64,000 nucleotides of DNA, taken from positions 186,001 to 250,000 of the forward strand of contig NZ_LHPI01000008.1 in NCBI RefSeq assembly GCF_001274785.1, read 5' to 3'. Both the position numbers and the translations under genes were made by a program. Positions 1 to 12,707 of the stretch are shown one piece after another. The notes beneath the pieces were generated by a model. It was not told where the DNA came from. It ran no database searches and saw nothing but the letters and a program-made list of their open reading frames with translations. The number at the start of each line of letters is the position of its first letter. Positions within the stretch are counted from its first letter, which is position 1. Source of the stretch: Vibrio hepatarius (lineage in GTDB: Bacteria; Pseudomonadota; Gammaproteobacteria; Enterobacterales; Vibrionaceae).

Positions 1-3000
1 CAAAAGATATTATTAACAAAGAGTTAGCTCAAGAAACTCTGACTATCGCAGGTTGGCGAGAAGTACCAACTAACGCGGAAGTGCTAGGCCCAATTGCACT
101 CAACTCTTTACCCAATATCCAGCAAGTATTCATTTCCGCTCCCGCAGGATGGCGTGAGCGAGACATTGAACGTCGCTTGTATATCGCACGCCGACGCATT
201 GAAAAACAAATCACTGACGACAGCGATTTCTATATCTGTAGCCTCTCGACTCAAGTGATGGTCTATAAAGGTCTATGTATGCCAGCCGACTTACCGCGCT
301 TCTACTTAGACCTTGCTGACCTACGCATGGAATCGGCTATCTGTTTGTTCCACCAGCGTTTTTCAACCAACACTCAACCTCGTTGGCCATTGGCTCAACC
401 GTTCCGTTATTTAGCGCACAACGGTGAAATCAATACCATCGAAGGTAACCGCCAATGGGCGCGCGCTCGCGCCTACAAGTTTTCCTCGCCACTGTTGCCA
501 GACTTACAAACCGCCGCGCCATTTGTGAACGAGACTGGCTCGGATTCGTCGAGTCTGGATAATATGCTCGACTTGTTCTTAGCTGGCGGCATGGATATCT
601 TCCGTGCGATGCGTATGCTGGTTCCGCCTGCGTGGCAAAATCACCCAGACATGGACGCCGACTTGCGTGCTTTCTATGACTTTAACTCGAAGCACATGGA
701 ACCGTGGGATGGCCCAGCAGGGATTGTCCTCTCTGATGGTCGCTACGCTGCGTGTAACTTAGACCGTAACGGTCTTCGCCCAGCACGCTATGTGATCACC
801 AAGGACAAGCTGATTACACTCGCTTCTGAAGTCGGTATTTGGGATTACGCGCCTGATGAAGTCGCCGAGAAAGGCCGAGTGGGTCCTGGCGAATTGCTGG
901 TTGTCGATACGCGTCGTGGCAAGTTGTGGCAATCAAGCGAAATCGATAACGACCTGAAAGGCCGTCATCCTTATCGCGAGTGGATGGAAAACAACGTCCA
1001 CAAGCTGACACCATTCTCTGAGTTGCCAGAAGACCAAGTTGGTGAACGAAACTTTGATAGCGACCTGCTCAAGACTTACCAGAAGCAGTTTGCAATGACT
1101 AACGAAGAAGTCGACCAAGTGCTGCGAGTACTCGGTGATATGGGTCAAGAAGCGGTCGGCTCTATGGGTGACGATACGCCGATGGCGGTACTGTCTTCGA
1201 AAGAGCGTCTGGTGACCGATTACTTCCGTCAGAAGTTCGCTCAGGTAACAAACCCGCCGATTGACCCGTTACGTGAAAAACACGTGATGTCACTCGCGAC
1301 CAGCATCGGTCAGGAGATGAACGTCTTCTGTGAAACCGATGGCCATGCGCATCGTGTGACGTTTGATTCTCCGGTACTGCTTTATTCTGATATGCAGCAG
1401 CTATTAGAACTGGCGGATGCGCACTATCGCAATACTATTCTCGACATTAACTACGACCCAAGCGAGAAAGATCTCAAACAAGCACTTACGGACTTGTGTG
1501 ACCAAGCGACCCAAGTGGTACGCGAAGGGACAGTCTTAGTCGTGCTCTCTGACCGCGCTCTAGTTAAAGGCAAATTACCTATCCCAGCAGCGATGGCAGT
1601 CGGCGCAGTGCAGACACGTCTAATCGAAGAGAATTTGCGTTGTGATGCCAATATCATTGTAGAAACCGCCACCGCGCGTGATCCTCACCAATTTGCCGTA
1701 TTACTCGGCTTCGGTGCGACAGCGGTGTATCCATACCTTGCGTATGAAGCGCTAGGTAAACTCATCGACGACGGCGCGCTCGATAAGAGCTATCGTGACG
1801 TGATGCAGAACTACCAATACGGCATCAACAAAGGTCTGTACAAGATCATGTCGAAAATGGGTATTTCTACCGTGGCGTCTTACCGCTGCTCACAATTGTT
1901 TGAAGCGGTTGGCCTTAGCCAAGATGTGGTCGATTTGTGTTTTGCTGGTGTCACGACTCGTATCCAGGGTGCAAGTTTTGAAGATTTCCAACAAGACCTG
2001 TTCAACCTGTCACGCAAAGCGTGGGCGAAACGTAAAGCGATTGAACACGGCGGCCTGCTGAAATACGTCCACGGCGGCGAATATCATGCTTACAACCCAG
2101 ACGTGGTCGGCACACTACAAACAGCAGTGAAATCGGGCGAAAGCTCAGACTATAAGAGCTTTGCCAAACAGGTTAACCAACGCCCTATCGCGATGCTGCG
2201 CGATATGATGAAGTTGAAAAAGTCTGACCAACCACTGCCACTGGAAAAAATTGAGCCGGCAAGCGACCTGTTCAAACGCTTTGACTCAGCAGCAATGTCA
2301 ATCGGCGCTTTAAGCCCTGAAGCGCACGAAGCGCTAGCAATGGCGATGAACCGCTTAGGCGGCTACTCCAACTCTGGTGAAGGTGGTGAAGACCCACGCC
2401 GCTTTGGTACCGAGCGCAACTCACGTATTAAGCAGATCGCTTCTGGCCGTTTCGGTGTGACGCCTCATTACTTAACTAATGCCGACGTGCTGCAGATTAA
2501 AGTCGCCCAAGGTGCGAAACCGGGCGAAGGTGGTCAGCTTCCAGGTCATAAAGTTACTGCTGAGATCGCTAAACTGCGTTACTCGGTGCAGGGCGTGACC
2601 TTGATTTCCCCTCCTCCGCACCACGACATTTACTCGATTGAAGATTTAGCTCAGCTAATTTTCGATTTGAAGCAAGTAAACCCACAAGCGCTCGTCTCGG
2701 TGAAGCTAGTGTCGGAACCGGGTGTCGGTACGATTGCAACGGGTGTCGCAAAGGCGTACGCCGACTTAATTACCATCTCTGGTTACGATGGCGGTACGGC
2801 AGCGAGCCCACTGACATCAGTCAAATACGCGGGTTGTCCGTGGGAACTCGGCTTGGCTGAAACGCAACAAGCACTGGTTGCCAATGGTCTACGTCATAAG
2901 ATTCGCCTTCAGGTCGATGGCGGTCTGAAAACGGGCCTAGACGTGGTGAAAGCAGCTATTTTGGGTGCCGAAAGCTTCGGTTTTGGTACAGCGCCTATGG

Positions 3001-4169
3001 TGGCGATGGGATGTAAATTCCTACGTATCTGCCACCTTAACAACTGTGCGACGGGCGTTGCGACTCAAGACGAAACACTGCGTAACGAGTTCTTCAAAGG
3101 CTTACCAGAAATGGTGATCAACTACTTCACTGGTCTAGCAGAAGAAGTCCGCGAACTGCTCGCAGAACTAGGCGTAGAAAAGCTGACCGACCTAATTGGT
3201 CGCACCGACTTACTTGAAGCGGTACAGGGTATGACGGCGAAACAGTCGAAGCTCGACCTATCCAATATTTTGGAAGCGCCGGTATCAGCGGAAGGTCATC
3301 CACTATTTTGGAGTGAACCAAACCAACCGTTTGATAAAGCGGAACTAAACCAGAAAATGGTTGAAGACGCGCTGGCAGCGGTCGAAGCAGGACAATCGGC
3401 AAGCTACTTCTACAAAGTCATCAATACAGACCGCTCGGTGGGCGCTCGTCTATCTGGTGAAATTGCTAAACGCTACGGCAACCAAGGCATGGCTGCCTCA
3501 CCAATCAAGATCCACCTTGACGGTACCGCTGGTCAATCATTCGGTGTGTGGAACGCGGGTGGTGTAGAACTGTACCTGACAGGCGATGCGAACGATTACG
3601 TCGGCAAAGGTATGGCGGGTGGTAAGATTGTTATCAAACCTCACCTTGGTACGGCGTTCAAATGTAATGAAGCAACGATTATCGGTAACACTTGTTTGTA
3701 CGGCGCAACGGGCGGCAAACTGTTTGCAGCCGGTACCGCAGGTGAACGTTTTGGCGTACGTAACTCTGGCACTATCGCGGTGATCGAGGGTGCTGGCGAT
3801 AACGCATGTGAATACATGACTGGCGGTATTGTTGCGATTCTTGGTGCGACAGGGGTGAACTTTGGCGCAGGTATGACGGGCGGTTTCGCTTATGTACTGG
3901 ACAAGAACGATGACTTTACTGGTCGCGTCAACAATGAGTCGGTCGAAGCTATTTCGCTATCTGAGCTGTACATTCACCAAGAACACCTGCGTGGTTTGAT
4001 AGCCGAGCATCTTGAAGAGACAGGCTCATCTTACGCAGAGAATATCTTAGCGAACTTTGATGAATGGATTCCAAAGTTCTACCTAGTGAAACCACAAGCA
4101 GCGGATCTTAACACGCTGTTGGGCCATCAAAGTCGTAGCGCAGCAGAACTACGCGTTCAAGCACAGTAA
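1..4169 (+). CDS. gltB: glutamate synthase (NADPH) large subunit, 5' end missing
   Basis: Large subunit of glutamate synthase, which with GltD turns 2-oxoglutarate and glutamine into two glutamates in ammonium assimilation. The frame is open from base 3, so the first in-frame GTG at 81 is not the start. About 1,388 residues are visible; by family length roughly the first 100, including the N-terminal nucleophile cysteine, lie outside the window. Seen in order: the rest of the class II amidotransferase domain ([17 protein letters not shown]), the central domain, the FMN-binding synthase domain with the glycine-rich [11 protein letters not shown] loop, the 3Fe-4S cysteines in [12 protein letters not shown] (C-x5-C-x4-C), and the C-terminal glycine-rich GXGXG helix domain. 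gltD follows 20 bases downstream in the same operon. Identification is secure; only the start is missing. Confidence 0.97.
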   Translation, partial: KDIINKELAQETLTIAGWREVPTNAEVLGPIALNSLPNIQQVFISAPAGWRERDIERRLYIARRRIEKQITDDSDFYICSLSTQVMVYKGLCMPADLPRFYLDLADLRMESAICLFHQRFSTNTQPRWPLAQPFRYLAHNGEINTIEGNRQWARARAYKFSSPLLPDLQTAAPFVNETGSDSSSLDNMLDLFLAGGMDIFRAMRMLVPPAWQNHPDMDADLRAFYDFNSKHMEPWDGPAGIVLSDGRYAACNLDRNGLRPARYVITKDKLITLASEVGIWDYAPDEVAEKGRVGPGELLVVDTRRGKLWQSSEIDNDLKGRHPYREWMENNVHKLTPFSELPEDQVGERNFDSDLLKTYQKQFAMTNEEVDQVLRVLGDMGQEAVGSMGDDTPMAVLSSKERLVTDYFRQKFAQVTNPPIDPLREKHVMSLATSIGQEMNVFCETDGHAHRVTFDSPVLLYSDMQQLLELADAHYRNTILDINYDPSEKDLKQALTDLCDQATQVVREGTVLVVLSDRALVKGKLPIPAAMAVGAVQTRLIEENLRCDANIIVETATARDPHQFAVLLGFGATAVYPYLAYEALGKLIDDGALDKSYRDVMQNYQYGINKGLYKIMSKMGISTVASYRCSQLFEAVGLSQDVVDLCFAGVTTRIQGASFEDFQQDLFNLSRKAWAKRKAIEHGGLLKYVHGGEYHAYNPDVVGTLQTAVKSGESSDYKSFAKQVNQRPIAMLRDMMKLKKSDQPLPLEKIEPASDLFKRFDSAAMSIGALSPEAHEALAMAMNRLGGYSNSGEGGEDPRRFGTERNSRIKQIASGRFGVTPHYLTNADVLQIKVAQGAKPGEGGQLPGHKVTAEIAKLRYSVQGVTLISPPPHHDIYSIEDLAQLIFDLKQVNPQALVSVKLVSEPGVGTIATGVAKAYADLITISGYDGGTAASPLTSVKYAGCPWELGLAETQQALVANGLRHKIRLQVDGGLKTGLDVVKAAILGAESFGFGTAPMVAMGCKFLRICHLNNCATGVATQDETLRNEFFKGLPEMVINYFTGLAEEVRELLAELGVEKLTDLIGRTDLLEAVQGMTAKQSKLDLSNILEAPVSAEGHPLFWSEPNQPFDKAELNQKMVEDALAAVEAGQSASYFYKVINTDRSVGARLSGEIAKRYGNQGMAASPIKIHLDGTAGQSFGVWNAGGVELYLTGDANDYVGKGMAGGKIVIKPHLGTAFKCNEATIIGNTCLYGATGGKLFAAGTAGERFGVRNSGTIAVIEGAGDNACEYMTGGIVAILGATGVNFGAGMTGGFAYVLDKNDDFTGRVNNESVEAISLSELYIHQEHLRGLIAEHLEETGSSYAENILANFDEWIPKFYLVKPQAADLNTLLGHQSRSAAELRVQAQ

Positions 4170-4186
4170 TCATGGAGGATGTCTGA

Positions 4187-5602
<1,416 letters not shown>

Positions 5603-5627
5603 ACCATTGAGATAAGCGAGACGTTAC

Positions 5628-5657
5628 AAAGGCTGATATGCATACATCAGCCTTTTT
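5628..5657 (+). terminator. rho-independent terminator of gltBD
   Basis: A 10-bp perfect stem (AAAGGCTGAT / ATCAGCCTTT) with an 8-base loop runs into a T-rich tract, 25 bases after the gltD stop. Confidence 0.85.
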
Positions 5658-5661
5658 ATTT

Positions 5662-5690
5662 GATTTATTCTTAGCGTTGCGCTCTATAAT
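5662..5690 (+). promoter_or_regulatory. probable promoter of the DUF1499 lipoprotein gene
   Basis: A consensus -10 TATAAT at 5685-5690 lies 27 bases before the ATG. The -35 is weak: GATTTA at 17 bp spacing, or TTGATT at 19 bp. It sits just downstream of the gltBD terminator, which makes an independent promoter plausible. Confidence 0.5.
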
Positions 5691-5716
5691 AAGGCTAAAC
5701 CAGAATAAGGACATCA

Positions 5717-6148
5717 ATGATGAAACGACCCGCTCTCCTCGCTCTTTCATTGTTCGCACTCGCCGCCTGTAGCCAAGGAGTATCGACCATGACCGACCGC
5801 ACGACGACACCATGTGGCGACAAACCTAACTGTGTCTCGACACAAGACGAACGTGAACAATTTGCCCTTGCTCCATTTACCCTGACTCTCGATGCCAATA
5901 TCGACAAAGTAGAACAGGCCGCACTTCAACTCCCCGGCGCCAAAACTGCGGTAAAGGACGACGGTTACTTGCGCATCGAATGCACATCCAGAATCATGCG
6001 TTTTGTTGATGACTTAGAGCTGCGTATCCACGATGGACAGTTAATCGTCCGTTCAGAGTCTCGCGTTGGTTACTCTGACTTTGGCGTCAACCGAAAGCGC
6101 GCCGAACAGCTAAGAGCACTGCTGAACGAACAAGGCTTGATTCGATAG
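5717..6148 (+). CDS. DUF1499 family lipoprotein
   Basis: Small exported protein of 143 residues resembling the DUF1499 family, whose biochemical role is unknown to me. The N-terminus is a lipoprotein signal: two Met codons, MKRPALLALSLFALAAC, with a LAAC lipobox and the lipidated Cys near residue 18. The mature part starts with a CGDKPNCVSTQ segment (the CxxxPNCVS pattern of DUF1499) followed by an alpha/beta domain containing RIECTSRIMRFVDDLE and VRSESRVGYSDFGVNRKR. An AAGG ribosome site 6 bases upstream favours the first ATG. It is monocistronic, between two terminators. Membrane anchoring is inferred from the lipobox. Confidence 0.85.
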   Translation: MMKRPALLALSLFALAACSQGVSTMTDRTTTPCGDKPNCVSTQDEREQFALAPFTLTLDANIDKVEQAALQLPGAKTAVKDDGYLRIECTSRIMRFVDDLELRIHDGQLIVRSESRVGYSDFGVNRKRAEQLRALLNEQGLIR

Positions 6149-6152
6149 CCAT

Positions 6153-6184
6153 AAAAAAACCGAAGCCAAAGCTTCGGTTTTTTT
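6153..6184. terminator. bidirectional terminator between the DUF1499 gene and truB
   Basis: The stem ACCGAAGC / GCTTCGGT with loop CAAA is flanked by an A-run on the left and a T-run on the right, so it can serve the plus-strand lipoprotein gene and the minus-strand truB operon. Confidence 0.9.
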
Positions 6185-6202
6185 GTTCTGAGCGAACGAG
6201 AT

Positions 6203-7141
6203 TTAATCACGAAATACGACAAGACGTTTAGGTGCAATCTTACCGTCATCGTTCATCTCACCCACACCGATAAACAGCTTTTCTTCACCCATCGTCAGGC
6301 GAACCGGGCCTTCTGTCGGTACACCGAATACCTGTACCGGCTGCCCATGTTGAACCATGTTCGCCAAATCAGGTATCAGATTAACTTCTGGTAAATCTTC
6401 AACCGCGGTATCCATTGGCATCAGAAGTGGGTCGAGCAATTCACGCGGTGCTTTTTCTTCACGATGCGCTTGCTCTAGTAGCTCGTTCAGTTGCTCTAGT
6501 GTCACCATCTTTTCGTATGGGTACTTAGCAACCGCAGTGCGACGCAGCATAGTCACGTGAGCACCACAACCCAGCATCTCACCCAAATCGTCGACGATTG
6601 TACGAATGTAAGTACCTTTTGAGCAGTGTACTTCCATCTCGACTTCATCGCCTTCGAAGCGATGCAGTATGATTTCGTAAACGGTGATTTTGCGCGATTC
6701 ACGCGGTACTTCGATACCTTGACGAGCATACTCATAAAGTGGCTTACCTTGGTATTTCAGTGCCGAGAACATCGATGGGATTTGGTCCGATTCACCACGG
6801 AACTTATCGATGCACGCTTCCAGCTTCGTCAGTTCAACATCAACGGGACGTGTCTCAACCACTTCACCGTCAGAGTCTGACGTATTGGTGCGTTCGCCTA
6901 GTTTAGCAATCACTCGGTAGCGTTTGTCTGAATCGAGCAAAAACTGCGAGAACTTGGTCGCTTCACCAAGACAGATCGGCAACATACCCGTCGCCAACGG
7001 GTCAAGTGCGCCGGTATGGCCTGCTTTTTCAGCAAAGTAAATACGCTTTACTTTTTGCAGTGCGTCGTTAGACGAAATCCCGGTAGGTTTATCCAGCAGG
7101 ATCACACCATCGATAGGACGACCTTTACGACGACGAGCCAT
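6203..7141 (-). CDS. truB: tRNA pseudouridine(55) synthase
   Basis: Makes pseudouridine 55 in the T-loop of tRNAs. It has 312 residues, close to E. coli TruB. The catalytic aspartate lies in the motif [14 protein letters not shown] near residue 48, and [14 protein letters not shown] at residues 13-26 is the family's N-terminal signature. [14 protein letters not shown] around residue 180 is the second conserved block. A C-terminal PUA-like region closes the protein. The start codon overlaps the rbfA stop by one base (TAATG), indicating translational coupling. It is the last gene of the secG-tRNA-rimP-nusA-infB-rbfA-truB operon; in E. coli rpsO would follow, but here the bidirectional terminator and gltD do. 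Confidence 0.97.
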   Translation of the reverse strand: MARRRKGRPIDGVILLDKPTGISSNDALQKVKRIYFAEKAGHTGALDPLATGMLPICLGEATKFSQFLLDSDKRYRVIAKLGERTNTSDSDGEVVETRPVDVELTKLEACIDKFRGESDQIPSMFSALKYQGKPLYEYARQGIEVPRESRKITVYEIILHRFEGDEVEMEVHCSKGTYIRTIVDDLGEMLGCGAHVTMLRRTAVAKYPYEKMVTLEQLNELLEQAHREEKAPRELLDPLLMPMDTAVEDLPEVNLIPDLANMVQHGQPVQVFGVPTEGPVRLTMGEEKLFIGVGEMNDDGKIAPKRLVVFRD

Positions 7142-7536
7142 TATTCCTCGTCCTCACGGCCAGAATCTTTCTGCTTCTGTTTATCTGTCTGCACAACTTC
7201 AGTCACAAGGTTAGACATACGCATACCTTCAACCAAAGTGTTGTCGTAGTAGAAACGAATTTCTGGCGTCAGGCGTAGACGAATACGCTTACCCAACATC
7301 ATGCGGATGTGGACTTCGTGCTCACGCAATGCTTCCAGACAAGACTCTGGCGTTTGCTCACCAACGCATAGGAAAGTCACGAACACTTTCGCGTAAGCAA
7401 GGTCACGAGAAACCTCAACATCAGAGATCGTTACCATACCGAGACGAGAATCACGCACTTCACGTTGCAGGATCATCGCCAATTCTTTTTGCAGCTGCTG
7501 AGATACGCGCTGCGTGCGGCTAAATTCTTTTGACAT
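7141..7536 (-). CDS. rbfA: 30S ribosome-binding factor A
   Basis: Ribosome maturation factor that binds the 30S subunit and helps process the 5' end of 16S rRNA, also needed in cold shock. I place the start at the ATG of [20 protein letters not shown] (131 residues; E. coli has 133) and not at an upstream in-frame start, because the extra 22 residues are unrelated to the family. The KH-like fold segments [24 protein letters not shown] and [15 protein letters not shown] are clear. The C-terminal tail is charged ([16 protein letters not shown]). A GC-rich hairpin at 7561-7587 separates it from infB, and its stop overlaps truB. Confidence 0.96.
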   Translation of the reverse strand: MSKEFSRTQRVSQQLQKELAMILQREVRDSRLGMVTISDVEVSRDLAYAKVFVTFLCVGEQTPESCLEALREHEVHIRMMLGKRIRLRLTPEIRFYYDNTLVEGMRMSNLVTEVVQTDKQKQKDSGREDEE

Positions 7537-7560
7537 ATCTTTTCTCACAAATAGAAAGAA

Positions 7561-7587
7561 TGGGGGGATGGTCAACCCAGCCCCCCA
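7561..7587 (-). other. GC-rich intercistronic hairpin between infB and rbfA
   Basis: TGGGGGG at 7561-7567 pairs with CCCCCCA at 7581-7587 across a 13-base loop. No uridine run follows on the minus strand, so it looks like an mRNA-stabilising or processing hairpin and not a terminator. It ends 24 bases before the rbfA ATG. Confidence 0.55.
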
Positions 7588-7650
7588 TGGTGTATTCAAC
7601 AACCAATTACCACTTAATCTTTATTAGACATCGTGAGTAATTTTAGTCAA

Positions 7651-10362
7651 TTAGTCTAGAGTACGTTTGATTTCAACGATTTCGAATACTTCGATCTGGT
7701 CGCCTACGCGAACGTCGTTGTAGTTCTTAACGCCGATACCACACTCGTAACCATTTTTAACTTCTTGAACGTCATCTTTAAAGCGACGTAGTGACTCTAG
7801 TTCACCTTCGTAGATAACAACGTTATCACGTAGAACGCGAATTGGGTTGTTACGCTTAATCAGACCTTCAGTAACCATACAACCTGCGATTGCACCCAGT
7901 TTCGGTGACTTAAATACGTCACGAACTTCAGCAAGACCAATGATCTCTTGCTTGAATTCTGGAGCAAGCATACCGCCCATCGCTTGTTTCACTTCGTCGA
8001 TTAGCTGGTAGATGATTGAGTAGTAACGTAGATCAACACTTGCAGCTTCAATCGCGCGGCGAGCAGATGCATCAGCACGAACGTTAAAGCCAAGGATGAT
8101 TGCGTTAGACGCTTCAGCAAGTACTGCGTCAGTCTCTGTGATACCACCAACACCAGAACCAACGATGTTCACTTTAACTTCGTCAGTAGATAGTTTCAGT
8201 AGTGAGTCAGAGATTGCTTCCACAGAACCCTGTACGTCAGCTTTCAGTACTACGTTTAGTTCAGCAACTTCACCAGCAGCCATGTTAGAGAACATGTTCT
8301 CTAGCTTAGATTTCTGCTGACGAGCTAGTTTAACTTCACGGAACTTACCTGCACGGTAGTTTGCAACTTCACGCGCTTTACGCTCATCACGTACAACTGT
8401 CGCTTCGTCACCTGAAGAAGGCACACCAGAAAGACCTAGGATCTCTACTGGGATAGATGGACCAGCTTCAGTGATCTCTTGACCTAGTTCGTCGCGCATT
8501 GCACGAACACGGCCGTATTCTTGACCACAAAGTACGATGTCACCCTTGCGCAGAGTACCTGACTGAACAAGTACTGTAGCAACTGGACCGCGACCTTTAT
8601 CAAGACGAGATTCAACAACCACACCAGACGCCATGCCATCAGCAACAGCAGTCAGCTCTAGAACTTCTGATTGAAGCAAAATAGCTTCTAGAAGACCATC
8701 GATGTTAGTACCCTGTTTCGCAGAGATGTGAACAAACATGTTCTCACCGCCCCACTCCTCAGGAATAACGTCGTATTGAGCTAGCTCGTTCTTAACGTTG
8801 TCTGGGTTCGCATCTTCTTTATCGATCTTGTTCACAGCAACAATCAGAGGTACGCCCGCCGCTTTCGCGTGCTGGATAGCTTCGATTGTTTGAGGCATTA
8901 CACCATCGTCTGCCGCTACAACAAGTACAACGATATCGGTCGCTTGAGCACCACGAGCACGCATTGCAGTAAATGCCGCGTGTCCAGGAGTATCAAGGAA
9001 CGTGATCATGCCGTTGTCAGTTTCTACGTGGTAAGCACCGATGTGCTGTGTAATACCACCCGCTTCGCCAGATGCAACGTGTGTACGACGGATGTAGTCA
9101 AGCGTCGATGTTTTACCGTGGTCAACGTGACCCATGATAGTAACAACTGGTGCACGAGGTGTTGCTTCTGCGTCGCTGTCACGATCGCTTAGTACCGCTT
9201 CTTCTAGCTCGTTTTCTTTACGAAGAATAACCTTGTGACCCATCTCTTCAGCGATTAGCTGAGCAGTTTCTTGGTCGATCACTTGGTTGATAGTCGCCAT
9301 AGCGCCCATCTTCATCATCGCTTTGATCACTTCTGTTGCTTTAACAGACATTTTGCTAGCAAGCTCTGAAACCACAATGGTTTCACCGATAACAACATCA
9401 GACTTAGCAACAGTCGCTGTCTTATCGAATGCTTGTTGCATTGAAGTCGGCTTCGCTAGTTTACCTTTGCCGCGAGCTTTGCCGCCACGTGGGTTACGAC
9501 CAGCGCGGTTTTGATCGTTGCTCTTAGTAGAAGCTGCCTTCTTCTTCTTGCGACGACCACCTTCTTCACGACGATCTGCTTCATCTTCGGCCTCACGTGC
9601 ATATTGTGAAGTCGTTACATGGTAATCTGTATCTTCCATATCACCCTTTTTCTTTTCTGCAGCAGACCAACGCTCTTTATTCTTCTCAGCCAATTCGCGA
9701 GCTTCTTCAAGCTTGCGCTGACTTTCCTCTTCAGCCTTACGTTTAGCTTCTTCTTCCTGACGACGTTTAAGCTCGTCGGCCTCTTTTCGCGCTGCTTCTT
9801 GCTTTGATTTTTCTTCAGCTTCACGTTTTACATCTTCTGCACTACGTTCCACCTTCTCGGTTGCGTTACGCTTCGCTTTCTCTTCAGCTTCGCGTTTCGC
9901 CTTTTCTTCAGCTTCGCGTTTCGCTTTTTCTTCAGCTGCACGTTTTGCTGCTTCTTCAGCTTCACGTTTTGCCGCTTCTTCGGCTTCACGTTTTGCTGCT
10001 TCTTCAGCTTCACGTTGCGCTGCTTCTTCAGCTTCACGTTTTGCTTCGTCTTCGATTGCACTGCGCTTCACGTAGGTACGTTTCTTGCGCACTTCAACCT
10101 GAACATTCTTACTCTTGCCACCACCAGCATTTACACTTAGCGTACTGCGAGTTTTACGTTGCAGAGTCAAGCGAGTTGGCGCAGCGTCACCAGAAGTGTC
10201 GCCGTGCTCTTTCTTAAGGTGAGTCAGCAACTGTTGCTTCTCATCTTCAGTAATCTGATCGTTGCTCGCTTTCTTCATGCCAGCATCAGCAAGTTGCTCT
10301 ACTAAGCGGTCCACTGGTGTACCAATTTCTTCACTCAATGCTTTAACAGTCATTTGTGTCAT
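7651..10362 (-). CDS. infB: translation initiation factor IF-2
   Basis: GTPase that places initiator fMet-tRNA on the 30S subunit and promotes subunit joining. The start is the ATG preceded by AGGAGG at 7-base spacing, giving 903 residues ([14 protein letters not shown]...). Order: an N-terminal IF2N module, a long highly charged Ala/Glu/Lys/Arg segment of 8-residue repeats, a second IF2N-like module, the G domain near residue 410 ([23 protein letters not shown]), then beta-barrel domain II and the C-terminal fMet-tRNA-binding domain. nusA ends 23 bases upstream. The same operon carries initiator tRNA. Identification is certain; only the repeat number is variable. Confidence 0.98.
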   Translation of the reverse strand: MTQMTVKALSEEIGTPVDRLVEQLADAGMKKASNDQITEDEKQQLLTHLKKEHGDTSGDAAPTRLTLQRKTRSTLSVNAGGGKSKNVQVEVRKKRTYVKRSAIEDEAKREAEEAAQREAEEAAKREAEEAAKREAEEAAKRAAEEKAKREAEEKAKREAEEKAKRNATEKVERSAEDVKREAEEKSKQEAARKEADELKRRQEEEAKRKAEEESQRKLEEARELAEKNKERWSAAEKKKGDMEDTDYHVTTSQYAREAEDEADRREEGGRRKKKKAASTKSNDQNRAGRNPRGGKARGKGKLAKPTSMQQAFDKTATVAKSDVVIGETIVVSELASKMSVKATEVIKAMMKMGAMATINQVIDQETAQLIAEEMGHKVILRKENELEEAVLSDRDSDAEATPRAPVVTIMGHVDHGKTSTLDYIRRTHVASGEAGGITQHIGAYHVETDNGMITFLDTPGHAAFTAMRARGAQATDIVVLVVAADDGVMPQTIEAIQHAKAAGVPLIVAVNKIDKEDANPDNVKNELAQYDVIPEEWGGENMFVHISAKQGTNIDGLLEAILLQSEVLELTAVADGMASGVVVESRLDKGRGPVATVLVQSGTLRKGDIVLCGQEYGRVRAMRDELGQEITEAGPSIPVEILGLSGVPSSGDEATVVRDERKAREVANYRAGKFREVKLARQQKSKLENMFSNMAAGEVAELNVVLKADVQGSVEAISDSLLKLSTDEVKVNIVGSGVGGITETDAVLAEASNAIILGFNVRADASARRAIEAASVDLRYYSIIYQLIDEVKQAMGGMLAPEFKQEIIGLAEVRDVFKSPKLGAIAGCMVTEGLIKRNNPIRVLRDNVVIYEGELESLRRFKDDVQEVKNGYECGIGVKNYNDVRVGDQIEVFEIVEIKRTLD
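9868..10050 (-). repeat. 24-bp tandem coding repeat in infB (8-residue unit)
   Basis: Consecutive, slightly diverged 24-base units (minus-strand reading, about AAACGTGAAGCTGAAGAAGCAGC) encode about eight copies of an AKREAEEA/K octad in the linker of IF-2. The repeat is perfectly in frame and gives a long charged helix. Exact copies alternate with copies carrying silent and missense changes, as expected for slippage or unequal exchange. Confidence 0.85.
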
Positions 10363-10385
10363 GCCGCTTCCTCCTTGCTGAAAAA

Positions 10386-11873
10386 TTATGCGTCTTCGCC
10401 GAACCAACAGATGTTACGAGCAGCCATGATTAGCTCGCCAGCACGTTCTTCGGTTAGACCTTCAATACCTTCTAGGTCATCAATACCTTGGTCAGCGAGA
10501 TCTTCTAGGGTTGCTACACCTTTCGCTGCAAGTTTGAATGCCATCTCACGCTCAAGACCTTCAAGAGAAAGTAGGTCTTCAGCTGGCTCTACACCTTCAA
10601 AAGACTCTTCTTTAGCAAGAGCAATTGTAGTTAGAGCTTCTTTTGCACGGTTACGTAGTTCTTCAACTAGGTCTTCGTCTAGACCGTCTACTTCGAGTAG
10701 TTCGTTAACCGGTACGTATGCAATTTCTTCTAGAGTAGAGAAGCCTTCTTCAACCAGCAGTTGAGCAAAGTCTTCTTCGATGTCTAGGTACTTCATAAAG
10801 TTTTCGATAGAAGCTTGAGATTCTTCAGCGTGTTTCTTCTGAAGATCTTCAACTGTCATTACGTTCAGTTCCCAGCCTGTTAGCTGAGACGCTAGACGAA
10901 CGTTTTGACCGTTACGACCGATAGCTTGCGCTAGGTTGTCTGCTTCTACTGCGATGTCCATTGCGTGTGCGTCTTCATCAACGATGATTGAAGCCACATC
11001 TGCAGGAGCCATTGCGTTGATAACGAATTGCGCTGGGTTATCGTCCCAAAGAACGATATCGATACGCTCGCCACCTAGTTCACCCGATACAGCTTGTACA
11101 CGTGCACCACGCATACCAACACACGCACCTACAGGGTCGATACGTTTGTCATTAGTCTTCACTGCAATTTTAGCGCGTGAACCTGGATCGCGTGCTGCAC
11201 CTTTCAGTTCGATGATTTCTTCTGCGATTTCTGGTACTTCAACGCGGAACAGTTCAGCAAGCATTTCAGGCTTAGAACGAGTAATGAATAGCTGGAAGCC
11301 ACGAGCTTCTGGTGCTACACGGTATAGAAGACCACGTACACGGTCGCCTGGGCGGAAGTTTTCGCGTGGAAGTTGGTCATCACGTAGGATTACCGCTTCT
11401 GCGTTGTTGCCTAGGTCTAGTACCACAGTGTCACGGTTAACTTTCTTAACCACACCTGTCACTAGCTCACCTTCGTTATCGATGAACTGTTCTACGATTT
11501 GCGCGCGCTCTGCTTCACGTACTTTCTGTACGATTACTTGTTTCGCAGTTTGCGTCGTAATACGGTCAAATGTTACAGACTCGATTTCATCTTCAATGTA
11601 ATCACCTAGCTCGATTGAGTCGTCGTCGTAACGTGCTGCATCAAGAGAAATCTCTTTAGTTGGATGCTCAACGTCTTCTACCACCAACCAACGACGGTAA
11701 GTTACGAATTCACCCGTTTTGCGGTCGATTTCTACACGTACATCGATTTCGATTTCGTGCTTTTTCTTTGTAGATGTAGCTAGTGCGATTTCTAGTGCTT
11801 CAAAGATTCGCTCACGAGGTACCGCTTTTTCATTCGATACCGCTTCTGCTACCGCTAAAATTTCTTTACTCAT
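10386..11873 (-). CDS. nusA: transcription termination/antitermination factor NusA
   Basis: RNA polymerase-associated factor that modulates pausing, termination and rRNA antitermination. It has 495 residues, as in E. coli. Order: N-terminal polymerase-binding domain ([21 protein letters not shown]), S1 domain around residues 135-200 ([16 protein letters not shown]), two KH domains ([31 protein letters not shown], and [14 protein letters not shown]), and two C-terminal helix-hairpin acidic repeats ([29 protein letters not shown]). It lies between rimP and infB with gaps of 24 and 23 bases. NusA is known to autoregulate this operon in E. coli; the structured leader before rimP is the obvious place. 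Confidence 0.98.
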   Translation of the reverse strand: MSKEILAVAEAVSNEKAVPRERIFEALEIALATSTKKKHEIEIDVRVEIDRKTGEFVTYRRWLVVEDVEHPTKEISLDAARYDDDSIELGDYIEDEIESVTFDRITTQTAKQVIVQKVREAERAQIVEQFIDNEGELVTGVVKKVNRDTVVLDLGNNAEAVILRDDQLPRENFRPGDRVRGLLYRVAPEARGFQLFITRSKPEMLAELFRVEVPEIAEEIIELKGAARDPGSRAKIAVKTNDKRIDPVGACVGMRGARVQAVSGELGGERIDIVLWDDNPAQFVINAMAPADVASIIVDEDAHAMDIAVEADNLAQAIGRNGQNVRLASQLTGWELNVMTVEDLQKKHAEESQASIENFMKYLDIEEDFAQLLVEEGFSTLEEIAYVPVNELLEVDGLDEDLVEELRNRAKEALTTIALAKEESFEGVEPAEDLLSLEGLEREMAFKLAAKGVATLEDLADQGIDDLEGIEGLTEERAGELIMAARNICWFGEDA

Positions 11874-11897
11874 TTTAAATAGCCTCTAAGACTCTGC

Positions 11898-12353
11898 TTA
11901 AAATTTAGGGATCAGGTTAGCTTTAGAAATGTTGCTTAATGCAAACTCTTCATCATTACCATCAACGGTAACAGTGACCGTCTCACCATCCACAGAATGG
12001 ATAACACCTTTCCACTTGCGGCGGTTACCAACAGCCATTTTCAAAACGATGTTTACCTCATGACCAACGAATTGCTCATAATGTGCAGCTTTGAAAAGTG
12101 GTCTTTCTAAACCTGGAGAAGACACTTCTAGGTTGTAAGCCACAGTGATTGGATCTTCAACGTCCATAACCGCACTGACCTGATGGCTAACTTCTGCACA
12201 GTCATCGACTGTGATGCCATTTTCGTGGTCAATATAAATACGTAGCGTTGAATGTTCGCCTGCGCGAATAAATTCTAATCCAACTAACTCATAACCTGAT
12301 GCCGCTACTGGAGCTTCAAGCATTTCAGTAAGTTGTCTTTCTAAACCAGTCAT
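11898..12353 (-). CDS. rimP: ribosome maturation factor RimP
   Basis: Needed for 30S subunit assembly. It has 151 residues, matching the family (E. coli 150-152). The N-terminal alpha/beta domain contains [23 protein letters not shown] and the [20 protein letters not shown] block; the C-terminal SH3-like domain contains [21 protein letters not shown]. It is the first protein gene after the tRNA pair. A terminator-like hairpin ends 18 bases before its ATG, so read-through is required for expression from the upstream promoter. Confidence 0.96.
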   Translation of the reverse strand: MTGLERQLTEMLEAPVAASGYELVGLEFIRAGEHSTLRIYIDHENGITVDDCAEVSHQVSAVMDVEDPITVAYNLEVSSPGLERPLFKAAHYEQFVGHEVNIVLKMAVGNRRKWKGVIHSVDGETVTVTVDGNDEEFALSNISKANLIPKF

Positions 12354-12371
12354 TTAAACCACCCCAGAAAC

Positions 12372-12391
12372 AAAAAAAGGGCTCAGAGCCC
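12372..12391 (-). terminator. terminator-like hairpin just before rimP (possible attenuator)
   Basis: On the minus strand GGGCT-CTG-AGCCC is followed by seven T. The stem is short (5 bp, tight loop) but the T-run is good. It lies 18 bases upstream of the rimP ATG, inside the operon, so it would act as an attenuator and not as an end. Confidence 0.55.
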
Positions 12392-12412
12392 AATTTAAAT
12401 TCCAAGCACTCT

Positions 12413-12438
12413 CTAAATTTCTCAGTAAGGAAATTTAG
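12413..12438 (-). other. inverted repeat in the rimP leader
   Basis: CTAAATTT at 12413-12420 and AAATTTAG at 12431-12438 form a perfect 8-bp stem with a 10-base loop between the two terminator-like hairpins. Confidence 0.6.
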
Positions 12439-12440
12439 AT

Positions 12441-12473
12441 AACAAAAAACCCCGAAAGTCGGGGTTTTTTGTT
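12441..12473 (-). terminator. strong terminator after the tRNA pair
   Basis: AACAAAAAACCCCGA / TCGGGGTTTTTTGTT with loop AAG: a 15-bp perfect stem with T-runs in both directions, 100 bases after the 3' end of tRNA-fMet. It should end most secG-tRNA transcripts, with a fraction continuing into rimP-nusA-infB. Confidence 0.85.
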
Positions 12474-12489
12474 GCTGGACCCTGATGTG

Positions 12490-12530
12490 TTAAGTATTAA
12501 AGTTACTTAACTCACAGTGCTAACACTGTG
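12490..12530 (-). other. two further inverted repeats in the tRNA trailer
   Basis: TTAAGT-N9-ACTTAA at 12490-12510 and CACAGTG-CTAA-CACTGTG at 12513-12530 are perfect stems between tRNA-fMet and the terminator. They could guide 3' processing of the tRNA precursor or form part of the operon leader. Confidence 0.55.
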
Positions 12531-12572
12531 CAAACTTGTCCACTTCCACTTTTCTATAAAAGAAAAGGAGAT

Positions 12573-12649
<77 letters not shown>

Positions 12650-12707
12650 TCCGACTTGCCGAGCATTATACGCGCTCTACAAGGTGTTTTACAAGTTTGT
12701 AAATCAA

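Noticed and set aside
9868..10050. Regular 24-bp repeats as a CRISPR array
   Set aside because: Units are directly adjacent without spacers and are in frame within infB.
9804..10217. Plus-strand 137-codon frame rich in Leu/His
   Set aside because: It is the antisense shadow of the infB tandem repeat, with no ribosome site and a low-complexity composition dictated by the repeat.
10936..11601. Plus-strand 221-codon frame
   Set aside because: Lies wholly antisense to nusA; Ser/Arg-rich composition is typical of the reverse frame of a biased gene.
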